Below are positions 35,767-44,276 of a stretch of DNA of 64,000 bases, piece after piece (position 1 is the stretch's first letter; every line of letters begins with the position of its first letter). The notes under the pieces were generated by a model. That model searched no databases. It had not been told where the DNA came from and saw nothing but the letters and a program-made list of their open reading frames with translations. Origin of the DNA: an uncultured Acidimicrobiales bacterium (lineage in GTDB: Bacteria; Actinomycetota; Acidimicrobiia; Acidimicrobiales; SHLQ01); contig CALHYX010000056.1 in NCBI GenBank assembly GCA_938041035.1, forward strand, positions 1 to 64,000, given 5' to 3'. Position numbers and translations under genes: made by a program.

Positions 35767-36560
35767 GCGTCGAGCAGCCGGTGCAGGTACGCGGCTACGC
35801 CGTCGTCGGCGTTCGAGGCGGTGGTGGCATCGGCCACCGTGTGCACGACCTCGTGCGCGTTCGCCACGGCCACTCCGGTGCCGGCCCACCGCAGCATGGC
35901 CAGGTCGTTTTGTTGATCGCCGAACGCGATCACCTCGTTCGCCGCGACGCCGAGCTGTTCACAGAGCCGACGCAATCCGAACGCCTTGTCGACCCCGGGT
36001 CCGGTGAGCTCGACGAATGGGGCCCCCGAACACGACGGGGTGACGCCTTCGGGGAGGCATTCCTCGAGCGCGGCGAGCAGTTCCATGCGGGCGTAGTCGG
36101 GGTGCACCACCAGCACCTTGATGGCGTCGGTGGGCCAGTCGCCCGGCGCGACCGGAGGCCCGGCGTCGGGCCTGCGCATCTCGTCGACGGGCGGCTGCAA
36201 CGCCACAAAGGCCGCATCCCACGCCACGCCGCTCGGCCGCTCCCACGCAAAGGCCGCACCGGGCAGCGCGGCGAGGATGGTGTCGAACAGCGAGGCGAGG
36301 GTGTCGGGGGCGATGGCGAAGTGCTGATCGACCCGGTCGTCGACCGTGCTGAATCGGGTCGCGCCGTTGGAGCAGACCGCCCAGTCGATCACGCCGGCGG
36401 GAGCGATCAACCGAGCCGCGCTCAGATGGCTCCGCCCGGTGGCCGCGACGATGGCGATGCCGGCGTCGTGGGCCCGACGAAGCGCATCGATCGTGGCGCC
36501 GGTGAGCCGGGACTCGGGGCCGAGCAACGTGCCGTCGAGGTCCGATGCGACGAGGCGCAC
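35760..36560 (-). CDS. HAD-family hydrolase (Cof type)
   Basis: The protein is 266 residues from GTG 36560 and opens VRLVASDLDGTLLGPESRLT (nucleophile Asp in DLDGT). IVAATGRS is motif II, the Lys lies near DKAFGLRRLC, and FGDQQNDLAMLRWAGTGVAV is motif IV. Cof-type members dephosphorylate sugar phosphates, nucleotides or pyridoxal phosphate; the substrate is unknown. It starts 14 bp after the stop of the DinB-type gene, so both are probably co-transcribed. Confidence 0.88.
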   Translation of the reverse strand: MRLVASDLDGTLLGPESRLTGATIDALRRAHDAGIAIVAATGRSHLSAARLIAPAGVIDWAVCSNGATRFSTVDDRVDQHFAIAPDTLASLFDTILAALPGAAFAWERPSGVAWDAAFVALQPPVDEMRRPDAGPPVAPGDWPTDAIKVLVVHPDYARMELLAALEECLPEGVTPSCSGAPFVELTGPGVDKAFGLRRLCEQLGVAANEVIAFGDQQNDLAMLRWAGTGVAVANAHEVVHTVADATTASNADDGVAAYLHRLLDAQ

Positions 36561-36574
36561 CGGCCCAGGGGTGC

Positions 36575-37195
36575 TCAGCGGGGAAGCTGGGCGACGCCGT
36601 CGCCGGTCAACTCGCCGCGGGTGTCGCGTCGATTGATTGCGAGCAGGAGGGCTTCGGCGGGTCCGGATACGGTCGCGCCCTCGCCCCAGGACCAGTCGAT
36701 GTCGGTGGCTTCCAGCCGCAGGCCGGCGATGTCCTTGGTGGGTACGAGCATCTTGCCCTTGGCGTGGCCGGTGCAGAAGTCGAGCGCGGTTCGCAACACG
36801 TCGGGGTCGAGTGCTCCATCGAGCCCGAGCGGTCGACGAACGTCCTGAGTGTGCACGGCGGCATCGGCGACGGTGAGCTCCGGTGGGAACGACTTCATCG
36901 CGGACGGCTTGGCCGCGTGTTCGCGCAGGTCGGCGGCGATCGCCGCGATCGGCGCGGCCCCGTACTTGGTCGCGTTGTGCCGCCACGCCTTGTCGGCGTT
37001 GAACCCTGCCTTGGCCATCCCCAACATCATCGATGGCAGGGACAGCTTGATGAAGCTCACCAGGTGCCCGGCGACGTCCTGGGTGCTCCAGTTTTCGCAC
37101 AACGAGGGGGCGGCGAGCTGATCGGCGCTCAGCCCCTCGACCATGTCGGCGAAGTCGGTGCGGGCCTGGGCCGCGAGATCCCATCCGGTTTTCAT
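36575..37195 (-). CDS. DinB-fold, mycothiol-dependent maleylpyruvate isomerase family protein
   Basis: The 206-residue protein shows APSLCENWSTQDVAGHLVSF near residue 30 and AVHTQDVRRPLGLDG around 113, the metal-binding His sites of the family. It is a paralogue of the proteins at 17.1 and 42.5 kb. Substrate unknown. The HAD gene follows in the same direction. Confidence 0.82.
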   Translation of the reverse strand: MKTGWDLAAQARTDFADMVEGLSADQLAAPSLCENWSTQDVAGHLVSFIKLSLPSMMLGMAKAGFNADKAWRHNATKYGAAPIAAIAADLREHAAKPSAMKSFPPELTVADAAVHTQDVRRPLGLDGALDPDVLRTALDFCTGHAKGKMLVPTKDIAGLRLEATDIDWSWGEGATVSGPAEALLLAINRRDTRGELTGDGVAQLPR

Positions 37196-37365
37196 AGTGG
37201 TTACCTCCAGTTTGATTGGATGCTTTCACGAATCCGACGTTCGGGCGGACTCGTTCTCGACGGTGACCGAAAAATCCCGCTCCGGTACTCATGAACGCCG
37301 AGCCCCCGCCGATTGACCCTGAGCATGGTGGCGGAGGGCCACCATTCACCAAGGGGAGATTTCTG

Positions 37366-37674
37366 TTGCGATCGGTAAAGGCACTGTGTTCGAGCTGCGG
37401 TGAGGTCAATCCTCTCCTGTCGAGCCTGCTCGTGCGACCCGGGCTCTCCCGGATGCCCGGTACCTACCGCTTCGACTGCCCATCGTGTGCGACCCCGGTG
37501 GAGATGCGAGCCACCGCCGCAACGATCGATCTGCTCGTCGCCTGCGGCGCGACCATGGAGGCATCGGTCGATGGCCCCGTGAACGGCCACTTCACCGATG
37601 CCGATGTCGCCGAGTTCGCGGCCCTCCTGGCCGACGACGGGGCGCTGACCTCGGTTCTCGACAACCACCGCTAG
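37366..37674 (+). CDS. Small zinc-ribbon protein, unknown function
   Basis: The start TTG 37366 is preferred because AAGGGGAGA lies 6 nt upstream; an in-frame ATG at 37291 would add 25 residues without a Shine-Dalgarno sequence. The 102-residue protein has CSSC near its N-terminus and CPSC about 30 residues later (YRFDCPSCATPVEMRA), a four-Cys zinc ribbon, followed by a helical domain (ATIDLLVACGATMEASV; FTDADVAEFAALLADD). A nucleic-acid or protein contact role is plausible. I do not recognise a named family. Confidence 0.6.
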   Translation: MRSVKALCSSCGEVNPLLSSLLVRPGLSRMPGTYRFDCPSCATPVEMRATAATIDLLVACGATMEASVDGPVNGHFTDADVAEFAALLADDGALTSVLDNHR

Positions 37675-37788
37675 CCCCGGCTCCCGCCGCTGAACCAGCG
37701 GGACCACGCCGTCTCGAGGAGCCGAAAGGGCGACTGGGGAGCCGCCGGTGGCGCGCCTACCATCGCGGGTACACGACGAAGGTTGGCA

Positions 37789-39465
37789 ATGGGTGTGAAA
37801 CGAACGGCGGGTCTGGCCGCCCGGTGTCTGGTGGTTGCCGCCGCGTTGTCGCCCATCGTGCTCATCGCGTCGGTCGATCAAGCGTCGACACCGTCGGGAT
37901 CGCCGCCGTCGGCTGCCGAAGCGGCGGCCGAAGCCGAAACCCAGGAACAGATCCAGGCCGCGGTGTCCACCGTGGTGATCGCCGAGACGTCCGAGGATGA
38001 TGGCCTCATCTGCCGCGGCGACACCTTCATTTCCGTTCAGGCCTGTATCGACGCTCACGACGACGGTGAGCTGCTCACGGTGAGGATCGAGGATGATATT
38101 CGGCTCGGGATAGGCCAGACGATCGACCTGTCCGGCCGGGCCAATATCGTGCTCGACGGCTGGAACGCCGAGACCGGCACCCGGCACACCCTGGCCGAGA
38201 CCGACGAGCGCACGGCCGGGGCGGCCCGGCAATCGCGGGAGTACCTCCGCATCGGCGACGCCGCGTCGCGGGTTACGGTACGAAACCTGGCGTTCGCCGA
38301 TTCCGACGGTGACCGCTTCGATCTGGGCGAGCTGTGTCAGGTCGAGGAAGGCGAGATCGGCTCGGCGTGGGCCGACGGTCCGTGCGATCCACTGATCCGG
38401 GTCGGCACCGGCGACGGGGTCACCACCGATGTGGACCTGTTCGGTCTGGCGATCGATTCCGCCAAGGCCATGCTCGTGCAGGTGCTCGCCGTGGAGGGGC
38501 TCGACGTTTCCCACTCGACCTTTCGCAACGGCAGCGTGCTCGGCATCCACTTCGACATACGGCAACCAAAGGTCGATGTCGACCTCGATTGGAACACCTT
38601 CGAGCGAATCGGTACGAACGCCATCCTCGCCACCCACGTCAGCGGCCTGAACATCACCAACAGCCGCTTCGTCGACAACCACCACGACCCGCAATGGGTC
38701 GTCTGCGGTCGCGAGCAGGACGTCGCCTGTTCCGGTGGTCAACTGCTGGTGACCGGAAACGCGCCGGTCGCCGATGTGCACATCACGGGCAACCGGATCT
38801 GGACCACCCACGCGGACGGTTCCCCCAGCCTGCGGGCGACGACCGGCGTCGAGATCCACCCGAAGCAACCGCACCTCATGACCGGCGTGGTGATCATGAA
38901 CAATCAGATCTTCAACAACGGCCGTCGAGGAATCCAGCTGCACGGGGTCGAGGACAACGTCGGCACTGCGGGGGTCGGTTCGTATTTCGATGCCGTGGTC
39001 CGCAACAACAGTCTGGTCGACAACGGACGGTACTTCGGGTGGCAGCGGGGCGACGTCGAAGAGTTCGTCAGCATGCACGGCACTGCCCATGTGGACTCCA
39101 GCGCCAACCGGGTGCGGGTGGGGACGGGGCCGTGGACCACCGGTTCGTTCCTGACGACGCCCACCACCTGCGCGGTCGGCACGGCCGGTACCTGCGGCAT
39201 CGAGGTCGCATGGCGCATCACCAACATCCCGGCCGGCAAGACGCCGATCGTGAGGGTGAACGGCGAACCCTACGCGGTTGGCGTCTTTACGCCCGGGCGA
39301 CGCCGGGTATGGGAGTCGAGCAAGTTCACCGCCCCTGACGGTGATCCGAGCCGGGGGTGGATCCGGGTGGCCGATTACCGGTTCGAGCTGTTCCTCGACG
39401 TCGACGACACCGAACCGCTCGCGGTGCTGAACGTGCACGGCACCGCTCCCCGCGCGTCGTCGTAG
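37789..39465 (+). CDS. Secreted right-handed beta-helix protein
   Basis: ATG 37789 with GAAGG 8 nt upstream gives 558 residues. A signal peptide covers about 1-32 (CLVVAAALSPIVLIASVDQA). Asn-rich rungs of a parallel beta-helix follow: NITNSRFVDNHH, VHITGNRIWTT, VVIMNNQIFNNGRRGIQLHG, VRNNSLVDNGRYF. The C-terminal 110 residues form a separate beta-rich domain. Such folds occur in pectate lyases, alginate lyases and surface adhesins; no catalytic residues could be assigned, so the substrate is open. Confidence 0.72.
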   Translation: MGVKRTAGLAARCLVVAAALSPIVLIASVDQASTPSGSPPSAAEAAAEAETQEQIQAAVSTVVIAETSEDDGLICRGDTFISVQACIDAHDDGELLTVRIEDDIRLGIGQTIDLSGRANIVLDGWNAETGTRHTLAETDERTAGAARQSREYLRIGDAASRVTVRNLAFADSDGDRFDLGELCQVEEGEIGSAWADGPCDPLIRVGTGDGVTTDVDLFGLAIDSAKAMLVQVLAVEGLDVSHSTFRNGSVLGIHFDIRQPKVDVDLDWNTFERIGTNAILATHVSGLNITNSRFVDNHHDPQWVVCGREQDVACSGGQLLVTGNAPVADVHITGNRIWTTHADGSPSLRATTGVEIHPKQPHLMTGVVIMNNQIFNNGRRGIQLHGVEDNVGTAGVGSYFDAVVRNNSLVDNGRYFGWQRGDVEEFVSMHGTAHVDSSANRVRVGTGPWTTGSFLTTPTTCAVGTAGTCGIEVAWRITNIPAGKTPIVRVNGEPYAVGVFTPGRRRVWESSKFTAPDGDPSRGWIRVADYRFELFLDVDDTEPLAVLNVHGTAPRASS

Positions 39466-39545
39466 CCGTACTTCGCGGAACCCGCCCGGAGCCGGGGGTA
39501 ACCGGCTCCGGGCGTCCGTTGCCTGACGGGATGCGGCGTGCGGCG

Positions 39546-41150
39546 TCAGCCGGCGACGAAGTTCCAGTTCTCGCCGGTCTCGTGCAGGCCGGCGACCAGA
39601 TTCGGCGCCAGGTGGGCGAACTGGGCCGATGCCCGCAGGACGTGAACCTCGGTGAAGTTGGACCCGGTGCCTTCCTTCTTGACGACGTACACATCGGTTC
39701 GGTTGTCGTTGTCGTAGTGGCCGAGCACGAACTCCCAGTCACTGGACGTGTTGCCCAGCCGTACCGGCGTCTCTGCGTGGACGGCGTAGTTCTTGAAGGC
39801 GGTACCGGGCTGGGCGGTACCGGTCAGTACGTGGACCTCGGCCTTGCCCGACGGTGTGTTCTTTCGCTTGATGGCGTAGAGGTCGGCGATGCCGTCGGCG
39901 TTGAAGTCGCCGGCCTCGAAGTCCCAGATGGTGGTGTTCACCGCGTGCAGGGCCGTCGGGATCACGTGGGCCACCGTCGTGAAGTTCTGGGCCGGGTCGG
40001 CCGAGGCGAGAAGCACGTGAACCTCGGTCTTGTTCGACCCGGTGTTGGCCGCCTTGATCGCCAGCAGGTCGTCGCGGCCATCGCGGTTCCAGTCGCCGGT
40101 GGTGAACTCCCAGTCGTTGGAGGTGTTGCCGAGCGGCGTCACGGTTTGGCTGATGACGTCGCTGAACGTCTGACCAGCGTTCTGACGACCCCGTAGGACG
40201 TGGACTTCGGTCTTGCCCGAGGCCGTGTTCTTCGTCTTGATACCGATGAGGTCGGTGTTGTTGTCGCCGTTGACGTCGCCGGAGGCGAAACGCCAGTTGG
40301 CCCCGACGCTGTTGATAAACGTGGGTGCGTGGTAGGCGAACCGCTCAAAGTTGGTACGCCCGTTCAGCTCGTGGGCCTCGACCTTGCCGGTGCCGGTAGC
40401 GGTGCGCTTCACCCCGATGATGCTCTGCTGGCTCAGGTTGCTCTGCTGGCCATTCCACCAGGAGGTTTGCCGGGCTGCGCCGGCGAGACCGAATCCGATG
40501 TGGATGTGGCGGTAGTGGCCCCAGTCGACATTGGACTTCGCGGCGATTTCGGCCGCGGTTGCGAACTGTCGCCATCCATCGATGTTCGGGCCGCGGTTGC
40601 GGTCCGAGGAGTTGGTGGAGCTCCAGATCTTGTTGTTGTAGATGATGCTGTAGATACCCATTCGCCGAGCGCGGGCGTGCTTGTTGCCGTGCTCGTCGGT
40701 CTCCATGAGCCAGGTGATGATCTCGATCGCCTTGGCTTTGGCGGTCGCGTTGCTGGTGGACACGCCGCTGACGTCGAGCGCCCGCCCCTGATGATGCAGG
40801 CTCTTGTTGGCGCCGTTCTGGTTCGAGCAGGCTCGGGTGACGCTGAAGGTGAGACCGCTGTAAGCGCCGGCCAGGGTCTCCTGGAGATCGGCCACGCCGG
40901 CTCGGATTCCGGCCTGACACGTAATGGCACCCCGGGCGGTGTAGTCGTCGATCACCGGACCAAAGGTTGGACGGGGCAGGTTGCCGATCGACTTCGCGAG
41001 GGGAAGCTGGTTGTGGCCCGCTATCCCGATGTCGTGTTGGGCGTCGGACAGCGGCTGGGTCTCCTCGCATGCCGCGGCGATGAGCAGCGCGCCCACGAGG
41101 ATGCTGACCATTCGCAGCAGCCTCCGACTCCGGGGACGATTCTTGGCCAT
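39546..41150 (-). CDS. Lipoprotein with peptidase-M15-like domain and FG-GAP/VCBS repeats
   Basis: The protein is 534 residues from ATG 41150. The signal has a lipobox, VGALLIAAAC, so the mature protein is lipidated. Residues about 80-215 resemble the zinc M15-like/ARB_07466 domain: SLHHQGRALDVSG (H...D) and WGHYRHIHIGFG. Four repeats of 58-60 residues follow, each with a Ca-binding loop (GDVNGDNNTD, GDWNRDGRDD, GDFNADGIAD, GHYDNDNRTD) and a closing TEVHVLRG-type strand. The protein ends WNFVAG, the opening of a fifth repeat. Peptidoglycan or surface binding is inferred. Confidence 0.72.
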   Translation of the reverse strand: MAKNRPRSRRLLRMVSILVGALLIAAACEETQPLSDAQHDIGIAGHNQLPLAKSIGNLPRPTFGPVIDDYTARGAITCQAGIRAGVADLQETLAGAYSGLTFSVTRACSNQNGANKSLHHQGRALDVSGVSTSNATAKAKAIEIITWLMETDEHGNKHARARRMGIYSIIYNNKIWSSTNSSDRNRGPNIDGWRQFATAAEIAAKSNVDWGHYRHIHIGFGLAGAARQTSWWNGQQSNLSQQSIIGVKRTATGTGKVEAHELNGRTNFERFAYHAPTFINSVGANWRFASGDVNGDNNTDLIGIKTKNTASGKTEVHVLRGRQNAGQTFSDVISQTVTPLGNTSNDWEFTTGDWNRDGRDDLLAIKAANTGSNKTEVHVLLASADPAQNFTTVAHVIPTALHAVNTTIWDFEAGDFNADGIADLYAIKRKNTPSGKAEVHVLTGTAQPGTAFKNYAVHAETPVRLGNTSSDWEFVLGHYDNDNRTDVYVVKKEGTGSNFTEVHVLRASAQFAHLAPNLVAGLHETGENWNFVAG

Positions 41151-41258
41151 GAGGGCTCGTTTCGCTCGATCCGCCGTCAGGCAACGACGGGAGTTCTCGG
41201 CCAAAGCGAACCGCGATCGGCGCGGGTGAACCAGAGCCCACTCGGACCGTGCCCCGCG

Positions 41259-41318
41259 GGTCGGTGCCGGCGAGTCGGTGCCTTCGGGTCGGTGCCTTCG
41301 GGTCGGTCCGCGCGGACC
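41259..41318. repeat. 14-bp tandem repeat and 14-bp perfect palindrome upstream of the FG-GAP lipoprotein gene
   Basis: Units GGTCGGTGCCGGCG, AGTCGGTGCCTTCG and GGTCGGTGCCTTCG plus a half unit run from 41259 to 41307. The palindrome GGTCCGCGCGGACC overlaps the end (41305-41318). The array lies between the tRNA terminator and the lipoprotein start. Confidence 0.72.
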
Positions 41319-41332
41319 CCTGCACAGCGAAG

Positions 41333-41355
41333 AACCCGCCTCAACGAGGCGGGTT
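41333..41355 (-). terminator. Terminator hairpin of tRNA-Pro
   Basis: A perfect 10-bp stem AACCCGCCTC/GAGGCGGGTT with a 3-nt loop lies 15 bp beyond the tRNA 3' end. On the minus strand it is followed by CTTCG, a weak tail. Position supports a terminator role. Confidence 0.7.
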
Positions 41356-41370
41356 CGTACGTGTCGTTGA

Positions 41371-41447
<77 letters not shown>

Positions 41448-41509
41448 TCTCGGTAGCGCAAGGTTAGCGGAAACCGCTCAACCTTCCGCCCCGCGTTTTC
41501 CGGCGAGGA

Positions 41510-41980
41510 TCAGGCGTCCGCGGCCGCAGCTGCGTCGTCGGTGTCGGCCTGGTCGTCGCCGCCGGTGCCGGCATCGGGTTCCAGCGCCTCGGCGACAGGA
41601 CCCTCCTGCACGGATCCTCCGTCGAGCACCGTCTGCACCGCCCGGCGGAGCCGGAACGAGTCCAACGGCTTCACCATCCACGCATCGGCCTCGCCCTGCT
41701 CGGCCAGCCAGGCGTCGACCTCGCGGTCGAGCAGCATCATCACCGGAGCGGTATCGAGCCGATCGGCCCGCATCTCCTGCTTCAACAACATGGTTGCGGC
41801 CATGCCGCCCATGTTGCCGATTTGGAGATCGAGCACGATGAGGTCGGGGATCAGTTCTTCACAGGCGGCAGCCACCTGGGCGCCCTCGCGAACGCGATAC
41901 ACCCGGTGGGCGCCGCCGATCGCGGCGTCGACCTCGTCGTAGATCCAGTCGGCGTCGGTTGCCAGGAGTACTTCAGACAC
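41510..41980 (-). CDS. Response-regulator receiver domain protein
   Basis: The protein is 156 residues from GTG 41980. Residues 1-115 are a receiver domain: LIVLDLQIGNMGGMAATMLL has the phospho-accepting Asp (in LDLQ), and AWMVKPLDSFRLRRAVQTVL has the conserved Lys-Pro. The usual acidic pair near the N-terminus is ATDADW. No output domain follows, only an acidic Ala/Asp-rich tail (DDQADTDDAAAAADA). No kinase gene is adjacent. Confidence 0.8.
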   Translation of the reverse strand: MSEVLLATDADWIYDEVDAAIGGAHRVYRVREGAQVAAACEELIPDLIVLDLQIGNMGGMAATMLLKQEMRADRLDTAPVMMLLDREVDAWLAEQGEADAWMVKPLDSFRLRRAVQTVLDGGSVQEGPVAEALEPDAGTGGDDQADTDDAAAAADA

Positions 41981-42151
41981 GCCGTCGATCGTAGCCCGCG
42001 CCGGCGCGGTGACCCTCCACGGACCCACCGGGTGAACCAAACCGGCGTTTCCGACGTCTGATGTTCACACCGCGGTTGGCATGCGGTCGTGGCAGGTAAA
42101 CGCCATGCCGGTACGATGTCACGCTACGCCGGTTCATTCCCAGGAGGACCA

Positions 42152-42505
42152 GTGCTCGAAATTCAGGTCGAAGCAACCGATGACTACACCCTTTGCCGCC
42201 CCGTCGGTGAGATCGACGCGTACACCGTTGGCCAGTTCCGCGAAGCGCTGACCGAGCTGGCCGAACAGGACCGGCTGGTCATCGACCTGTGTCAGGTTCC
42301 GTTTATGGATTCCGCCGGCCTCGGCGCTCTGATCGGCGGAATCCGCCGGGCCCGTGACCACGAAGGTGCGGTTTCGGTCGTTTCGGACCGGGCCACGATC
42401 ACCCGCCTCCTGCACACCACGGGCTTCGATCGCATCGTCCCGGTGTCGGAATCGATGGAGGATGCCGTCACCGCCCTCGACGACCCGGAGAACGGCGCGG
42501 CCTGA
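42152..42505 (+). CDS. STAS-domain anti-sigma factor antagonist
   Basis: The protein is 117 residues from GTG 42152, chosen for AGGAGG 6 nt upstream. The STAS core has VGEIDAYTVGQFREALTELA and VIDLCQVPFMDSAGLGALIG, with the Ser in MDSAGLG as the site anti-sigma kinases phosphorylate. It would bind a partner RsbW-like kinase when unphosphorylated. No kinase or sigma gene is nearby. TACGAT at 42112-42117 may be the -10. Confidence 0.88.
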   Translation: MLEIQVEATDDYTLCRPVGEIDAYTVGQFREALTELAEQDRLVIDLCQVPFMDSAGLGALIGGIRRARDHEGAVSVVSDRATITRLLHTTGFDRIVPVSESMEDAVTALDDPENGAA

Positions 42506-42518
42506 CCGCCGCGAACGG

Positions 42519-43142
42519 TTACACCACCTGACGGCCCATCCAGCCGGCGATCTGAAGCAGCACCGGAGCATCAGGGCCCGGGTCGACCACCGGATCAAAC
42601 GGCATCTCTTCGCCGCGCCCCTCGGCGGGGATGAAGCGAGCGGCCATCAGTGGACCGGCGAGAACCTCGTCGTCGATCGAGAAGTCCTGGTCGGTGGCCG
42701 TGGCCAGATCCCATCCGTGCACGGCGAGTTCGGCGGTATAGGTGAACAGGAGCGGAGTGCCCGGAATGTCGCCCCACGGCACCTCATAGGTTCCGGCGAG
42801 TTTGGCCGGGTCGCTCCACGCGTTCTCGGACTCGGCGGCGGCGGCCTGAAACTGGTCGCCCCAGCCCGAATCCGTCGGTTCCTCCTCGACCGTCGACCAG
42901 TGTTCGCCGGTGCCGATCGCAGTGGTGCGCCGCATCACCATCACGAGGTGTTCGAGCAACTCCTTGACGGTGAAGTCGGAGCACGGGGTGGCGCGGTCGG
43001 TCTGGGTTTCCGCCGCCGCGATCAGCGGGTGGAGCGCGGCGACCACCTGGGCGAAGCCGGGGCGCGGGTCCGGCGCTCCTTCTCGTTCGGGGGTGTCTTC
43101 GGCGGTGTTTGATGGGCTGTTTGATCCGGTGTTTTTGGTCAT
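42519..43142 (-). CDS. TIGR03086-type DinB-fold metal-binding protein
   Basis: The protein is 207 residues from ATG 43142. FAQVVAALHPLIAAAETQTD, RATPCSDFTVKELLEHLVMV and LFTYTAELAVHGWDLATATD carry the three His of the DinB metal site in the TIGR03086 pattern. This is the third mycothiol-type protein of the window. It is divergent from the WYL regulator gene over a palindrome, so it is the likely regulated target. Function unknown. Confidence 0.82.
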   Translation of the reverse strand: MTKNTGSNSPSNTAEDTPEREGAPDPRPGFAQVVAALHPLIAAAETQTDRATPCSDFTVKELLEHLVMVMRRTTAIGTGEHWSTVEEEPTDSGWGDQFQAAAAESENAWSDPAKLAGTYEVPWGDIPGTPLLFTYTAELAVHGWDLATATDQDFSIDDEVLAGPLMAARFIPAEGRGEEMPFDPVVDPGPDAPVLLQIAGWMGRQVV

Positions 43143-43158
43143 GGGGACACGATGCATG

Positions 43159-43189
43159 AACAAACTGGCCACCTTGTGGCCAGTTTGTT
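43159..43189. promoter_or_regulatory. 14-bp perfect inverted repeat between the TIGR03086 and WYL-regulator genes
   Basis: AACAAACTGGCCAC, a CTT centre, and GTGGCCAGTTTGTT form a 31-bp palindrome 16 bp from each start codon (43142 and 43205). It is symmetric to both genes and has no T-run, so it is better read as an operator than a terminator. The WYL regulator beside it is the obvious candidate binder. Confidence 0.75.
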
Positions 43190-43204
43190 TGCCATTCTGG
43201 ATAC

Positions 43205-44155
43205 GTGCGCGCCGATCGTCTCATCGCCCTGCTTCTGCTCCTGCAACAGCGGGGCCGGATCACCGCTGCGGAGGCCGCGGCCGAGCTCGAGGTGTCGGAG
43301 CGAACCGCCCGGCGCGACCTCGAAGCGCTCGCGATGAGCGGCGTACCGGTGTATTCCACCCCCGGTCGGGGCGGCGGCTGGCAGCTCATCGGGGGCGCCT
43401 CGACGGACCTCACCGGGTTGTCGGCCGACGAGACACAAGCTCTCTTCCTGGCCGCCGGCCCGGCGCTCGTGACATCGCCGCAGCTTCGCTCGGCCCTGCG
43501 CAAGCTGACCTCGGCGTTGCCGGAGACGTTCCGGGCCGAGGCCGATGCGGCGGCGTCGGCGATCAAAGTGGACGCCGCGGGTTGGGGTCAGGTGCAGACC
43601 GCCAAGCCGCGTTTCCTCGATGATCTCACCGACGCGGTGGTGGGTGGCTACCAACTGCGGATCGACTACGACAGCGCCCGCCGCAGCAAGGGCCTACGCA
43701 TCGTGCACCCCCTCGGACTCGTGACCAAGCGCAACACCTGGTACCTGGTGGCCGGTACGGCCGATGGGGTGCGGACGTTCAGGGTGAGCAGGGTGCGGTC
43801 GGTCGAGGCGTTGGCCGACCCGGTGATGCGACCAGCCGACTTCGACCTCGACCAGGCGTGGGAGGACATCGTGACCGAGGTCGAGTCGCTGCGGACCCAC
43901 TTCGAGGTGCGAGCGCTGATCGACCCGGAGGCTATGGGGCCGCTTCGATGGCTGTTTGGTCGTCAGGTCACCGTTGCCGGCACCGTCCCCGACGGGCGGC
44001 TGGACGTCCGAGTGGGCGCCCAATCCGCCCGGGCGTTCGCCGGCCAGGTGGCCGGACTGGGCGCCTGGGTGGAACTGCTCGACCCGCCCACCGAGATCGT
44101 CGATGAGCTGCGCCGAATCGCTCGGGAGTTGCAGCAGCGATATCCGACGCGGTGA
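43205..44155 (+). CDS. HTH-WYL transcriptional regulator (YafY family)
   Basis: The 316-residue protein has an N-terminal winged helix (RADRLIALLLLLQQRGRITA; AELEVSERTARRDLEALAM), a WYL domain in the middle (GYQLRIDYDSARRSKGLRIV; NTWYLVAGTADGVRTFRVSR) and a WCX-type C-terminal domain. WYL domains bind small ligands or nucleic acid and act in regulators such as PafBC and DNA-damage or defence regulators. GTG 43205 is the start; CATTCT 6 nt upstream may be a weak -10. Confidence 0.88.
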   Translation: MRADRLIALLLLLQQRGRITAAEAAAELEVSERTARRDLEALAMSGVPVYSTPGRGGGWQLIGGASTDLTGLSADETQALFLAAGPALVTSPQLRSALRKLTSALPETFRAEADAAASAIKVDAAGWGQVQTAKPRFLDDLTDAVVGGYQLRIDYDSARRSKGLRIVHPLGLVTKRNTWYLVAGTADGVRTFRVSRVRSVEALADPVMRPADFDLDQAWEDIVTEVESLRTHFEVRALIDPEAMGPLRWLFGRQVTVAGTVPDGRLDVRVGAQSARAFAGQVAGLGAWVELLDPPTEIVDELRRIARELQQRYPTR

Positions 44156-44276
44156 GCATCCCTTCGGGCGCCTTCGCCTGCCCAGCCCCTGAAATTGCGG
44201 TGGTTTTGTGCTCCCAGGCACGCATAGGGGGTACTCCCCATTCCCCCGGTGACCAGCGCCGTCGTACCCTGGTGCC

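Noticed and set aside
36561-37409. Extension of the HAD hydrolase frame to 549 codons
   Set aside because: The upstream part overlaps the DinB-type gene in another frame and is Arg/Pro-rich. The HAD domain starts directly at GTG 36560.
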